Shown piece by piece: positions 33,176 to 34,161 of a DNA stretch of 34,161 nt. The stretch's first letter is position 1. The number at the start of each line of letters is the position of its first letter. A program made the position numbers and the translations under genes. The stretch is taken from assembly GCA_041299015.1 (NCBI GenBank), contig JBFYWB010000026.1:1-34161 (forward strand), read 5' to 3'. The notes beneath the pieces are model-generated. The model searched no databases. It was not told where the DNA came from and saw only the letters and a list, made by a program, of their open reading frames with translations. The DNA comes from JARFQH01 sp041299015. Lineage in GTDB: Bacteria > Desulfobacterota > Desulfobacteria > Desulfobacterales > SG8-13.

Positions 33176-34161
33176 TTATCTCAATTTCAGCGTGCTCATT
33201 GCCAGCAGCGCCAAGGCCAGGGCGATAATCCAGAAACGGACGATCACCTTGGGTTCGGTCCAGCCCTTCAGTTCGAAGTGGTGGTGCAACGGGGCCATTC
33301 TGAAGATGCGGCGCCCCTTTGTGGCCTTGAAATAGCCGACCTGAAAAATAACCGACAGGGCCTCGATGACGAACAACCCGCCGACGAGAACCAGCAAAAT
33401 CTCCTGTTTCGTTATGACGGCGATCGTGCCCAGGGCGCCGCCCAGCGGCAGCGAGCCGACATCGCCCATGAAGATCTGGGCCGGATAGGCGTTGAACCAC
33501 AGAAAACCGATTCCGGCTCCGGCCATGGCGCTGCAGAAGACGGCCGCCTCGCCGCTGCCGGCCACATAGTTGATCTGAAGGTAGTCGGCGATCTTAACGT
33601 TTCCGGCCACGTAGGCAAAGATCATGTAGGTAGCTGCGGCGATCACCACCGGCCCGATGGCCAGACCGTCCAAACCGTCGGTCAGGTTGACGGCGTTCGA
33701 GGTGCCGACGATCACAAAGGTCGCAAAGATGACATATCCCCAGCCCAGATCCGGCGAGATGTTCTTGAAGAAAGGTACCGTCACCTGGGTGTCAAAATCG
33801 GGTCGTGTGGTCACCAGCACGCCGGCCATGACGGCGATAAGGGTCTGCAGGACCAGTTTGCTGCGCGCACTGAGCCCCTTGCTTCGTTTTTTGACCTGCA
33901 TCAGGTAGTCGTCGATGAAACCGATGCCGGCGTAACTGATGGTGACCATCAAAAGGATCCAGACATAAAAATTGGTCAGGTTGGTCCACAGCAGGGTCGC
34001 TACCGCGATCGCGAAAATGACCAGGGTGCCGCCCATCGTTGGCGTACCGGCTTTTTTGAGATGCGTCTGCGGCCCGTCATCACGGATGTACTGGCCGATC
34101 TGCATCTCGCGCAGCTTGCGGATGAACCAAGGACCCAGGACGAAGCAGATCAAAAAGGCCG
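33176..34161 (-). CDS. mraY: MraY, phospho-MurNAc-pentapeptide transferase (5' end outside window)
   Basis: This is the C-terminal 328 residues of a ~360-residue, ten-helix membrane enzyme that makes lipid I from UDP-MurNAc-pentapeptide and undecaprenyl phosphate. The catalytic motifs GFIDDYL, NLTDGLDGLA and FMGDVGSLPLGG are present, as is the APLHHHFELKGW loop of the family. The frame is open through the right edge (AFLICFVLGP), so the start lies beyond it. murD starts 71 bases downstream. Confidence 0.97.
   Translation of the reverse strand, partial: AFLICFVLGPWFIRKLREMQIGQYIRDDGPQTHLKKAGTPTMGGTLVIFAIAVATLLWTNLTNFYVWILLMVTISYAGIGFIDDYLMQVKKRSKGLSARSKLVLQTLIAVMAGVLVTTRPDFDTQVTVPFFKNISPDLGWGYVIFATFVIVGTSNAVNLTDGLDGLAIGPVVIAAATYMIFAYVAGNVKIADYLQINYVAGSGEAAVFCSAMAGAGIGFLWFNAYPAQIFMGDVGSLPLGGALGTIAVITKQEILLVLVGGLFVIEALSVIFQVGYFKATKGRRIFRMAPLHHHFELKGWTEPKVIVRFWIIALALALLAMSTLKLR

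Noticed and set aside
33105..33500. N-terminal extension of the murD frame
   Set aside because: It overlaps mraY in another frame and lacks protein-like composition; MurD homologues begin near MQLTGKKIVVVG.
1..34161. CRISPR arrays, tRNA or rRNA genes
   Set aside because: I saw no regularly spaced direct repeats and no cloverleaf or rRNA-like stretches.

Overview
The window looks like part of a chromosome from a mesophilic sulfate-reducing-type deltaproteobacterium (Desulfobacterota, Desulfosarcina/Desulfobacter-like). This is inferred from gene content: a six-gene Rnf complex preceded by a multihaem cytochrome c, a B12-binding-type radical SAM protein next to ftsZ, and a GC-rich Gram-negative division and cell-wall cluster. 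No 16S or other direct taxonomic marker is present.

Positions 1-6880 are an accessory, partly AT-rich and damaged region. It holds the 3' end of an IS110-family transposase with structured DNA behind it, then a group II intron encoding a reverse transcriptase/maturase (870-2345; domains V and VI at 2351-2423). The intron abuts, in frame, the 3' part of a TOTE-type primase, SF2 helicase and phospholipase-D-like nuclease gene, whose 5' part is missing. A frameshifted exported beta-rich protein, a zinc-finger/HNH-like protein and a decayed IS1634-family transposase fragment follow.

Positions 6880-14232 hold envelope genes on the + strand: a membrane-anchored DUF6544/DUF6920-like protein, a DUF4105/Lnb-type protein whose reading frame begins with a RelE-toxin-like stub, a large alpha/beta-hydrolase lipoprotein, and an MCE lipid-transport operon (mlaE, mlaF, mlaD). 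The MCE operon ends in a 138-bp wreck of the expected PqiC-like lipoprotein gene.

Positions 14269-34161 are on the - strand. Read in transcription order they are mraY (cut by the window edge), murD, ftsW, murG, murC, murB, ftsQ, ftsA, ftsZ, a radical SAM gene, a five-CxxCH cytochrome c, then rnfC, rnfD, rnfG, rnfE, rnfA and rnfB. Many junctions overlap by 4-20 bp. The dcw genes make, export and polymerise lipid II and build the Z-ring. The Rnf genes encode a ferredoxin-linked, ion-pumping membrane complex. RnfB is fused to a GltD/NfnB-like flavoprotein and has its own strong-looking promoter, so ferredoxin, NAD(P)H, membrane and cytochrome electron pools may meet here.

The least ordinary features are the intron/TOTE chimera, the RelE-stub/Lnb fusion, the RnfB-flavoprotein fusion and an RnfD that lacks the usual flavinylation threonine. 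I saw no tRNA, rRNA or CRISPR array.
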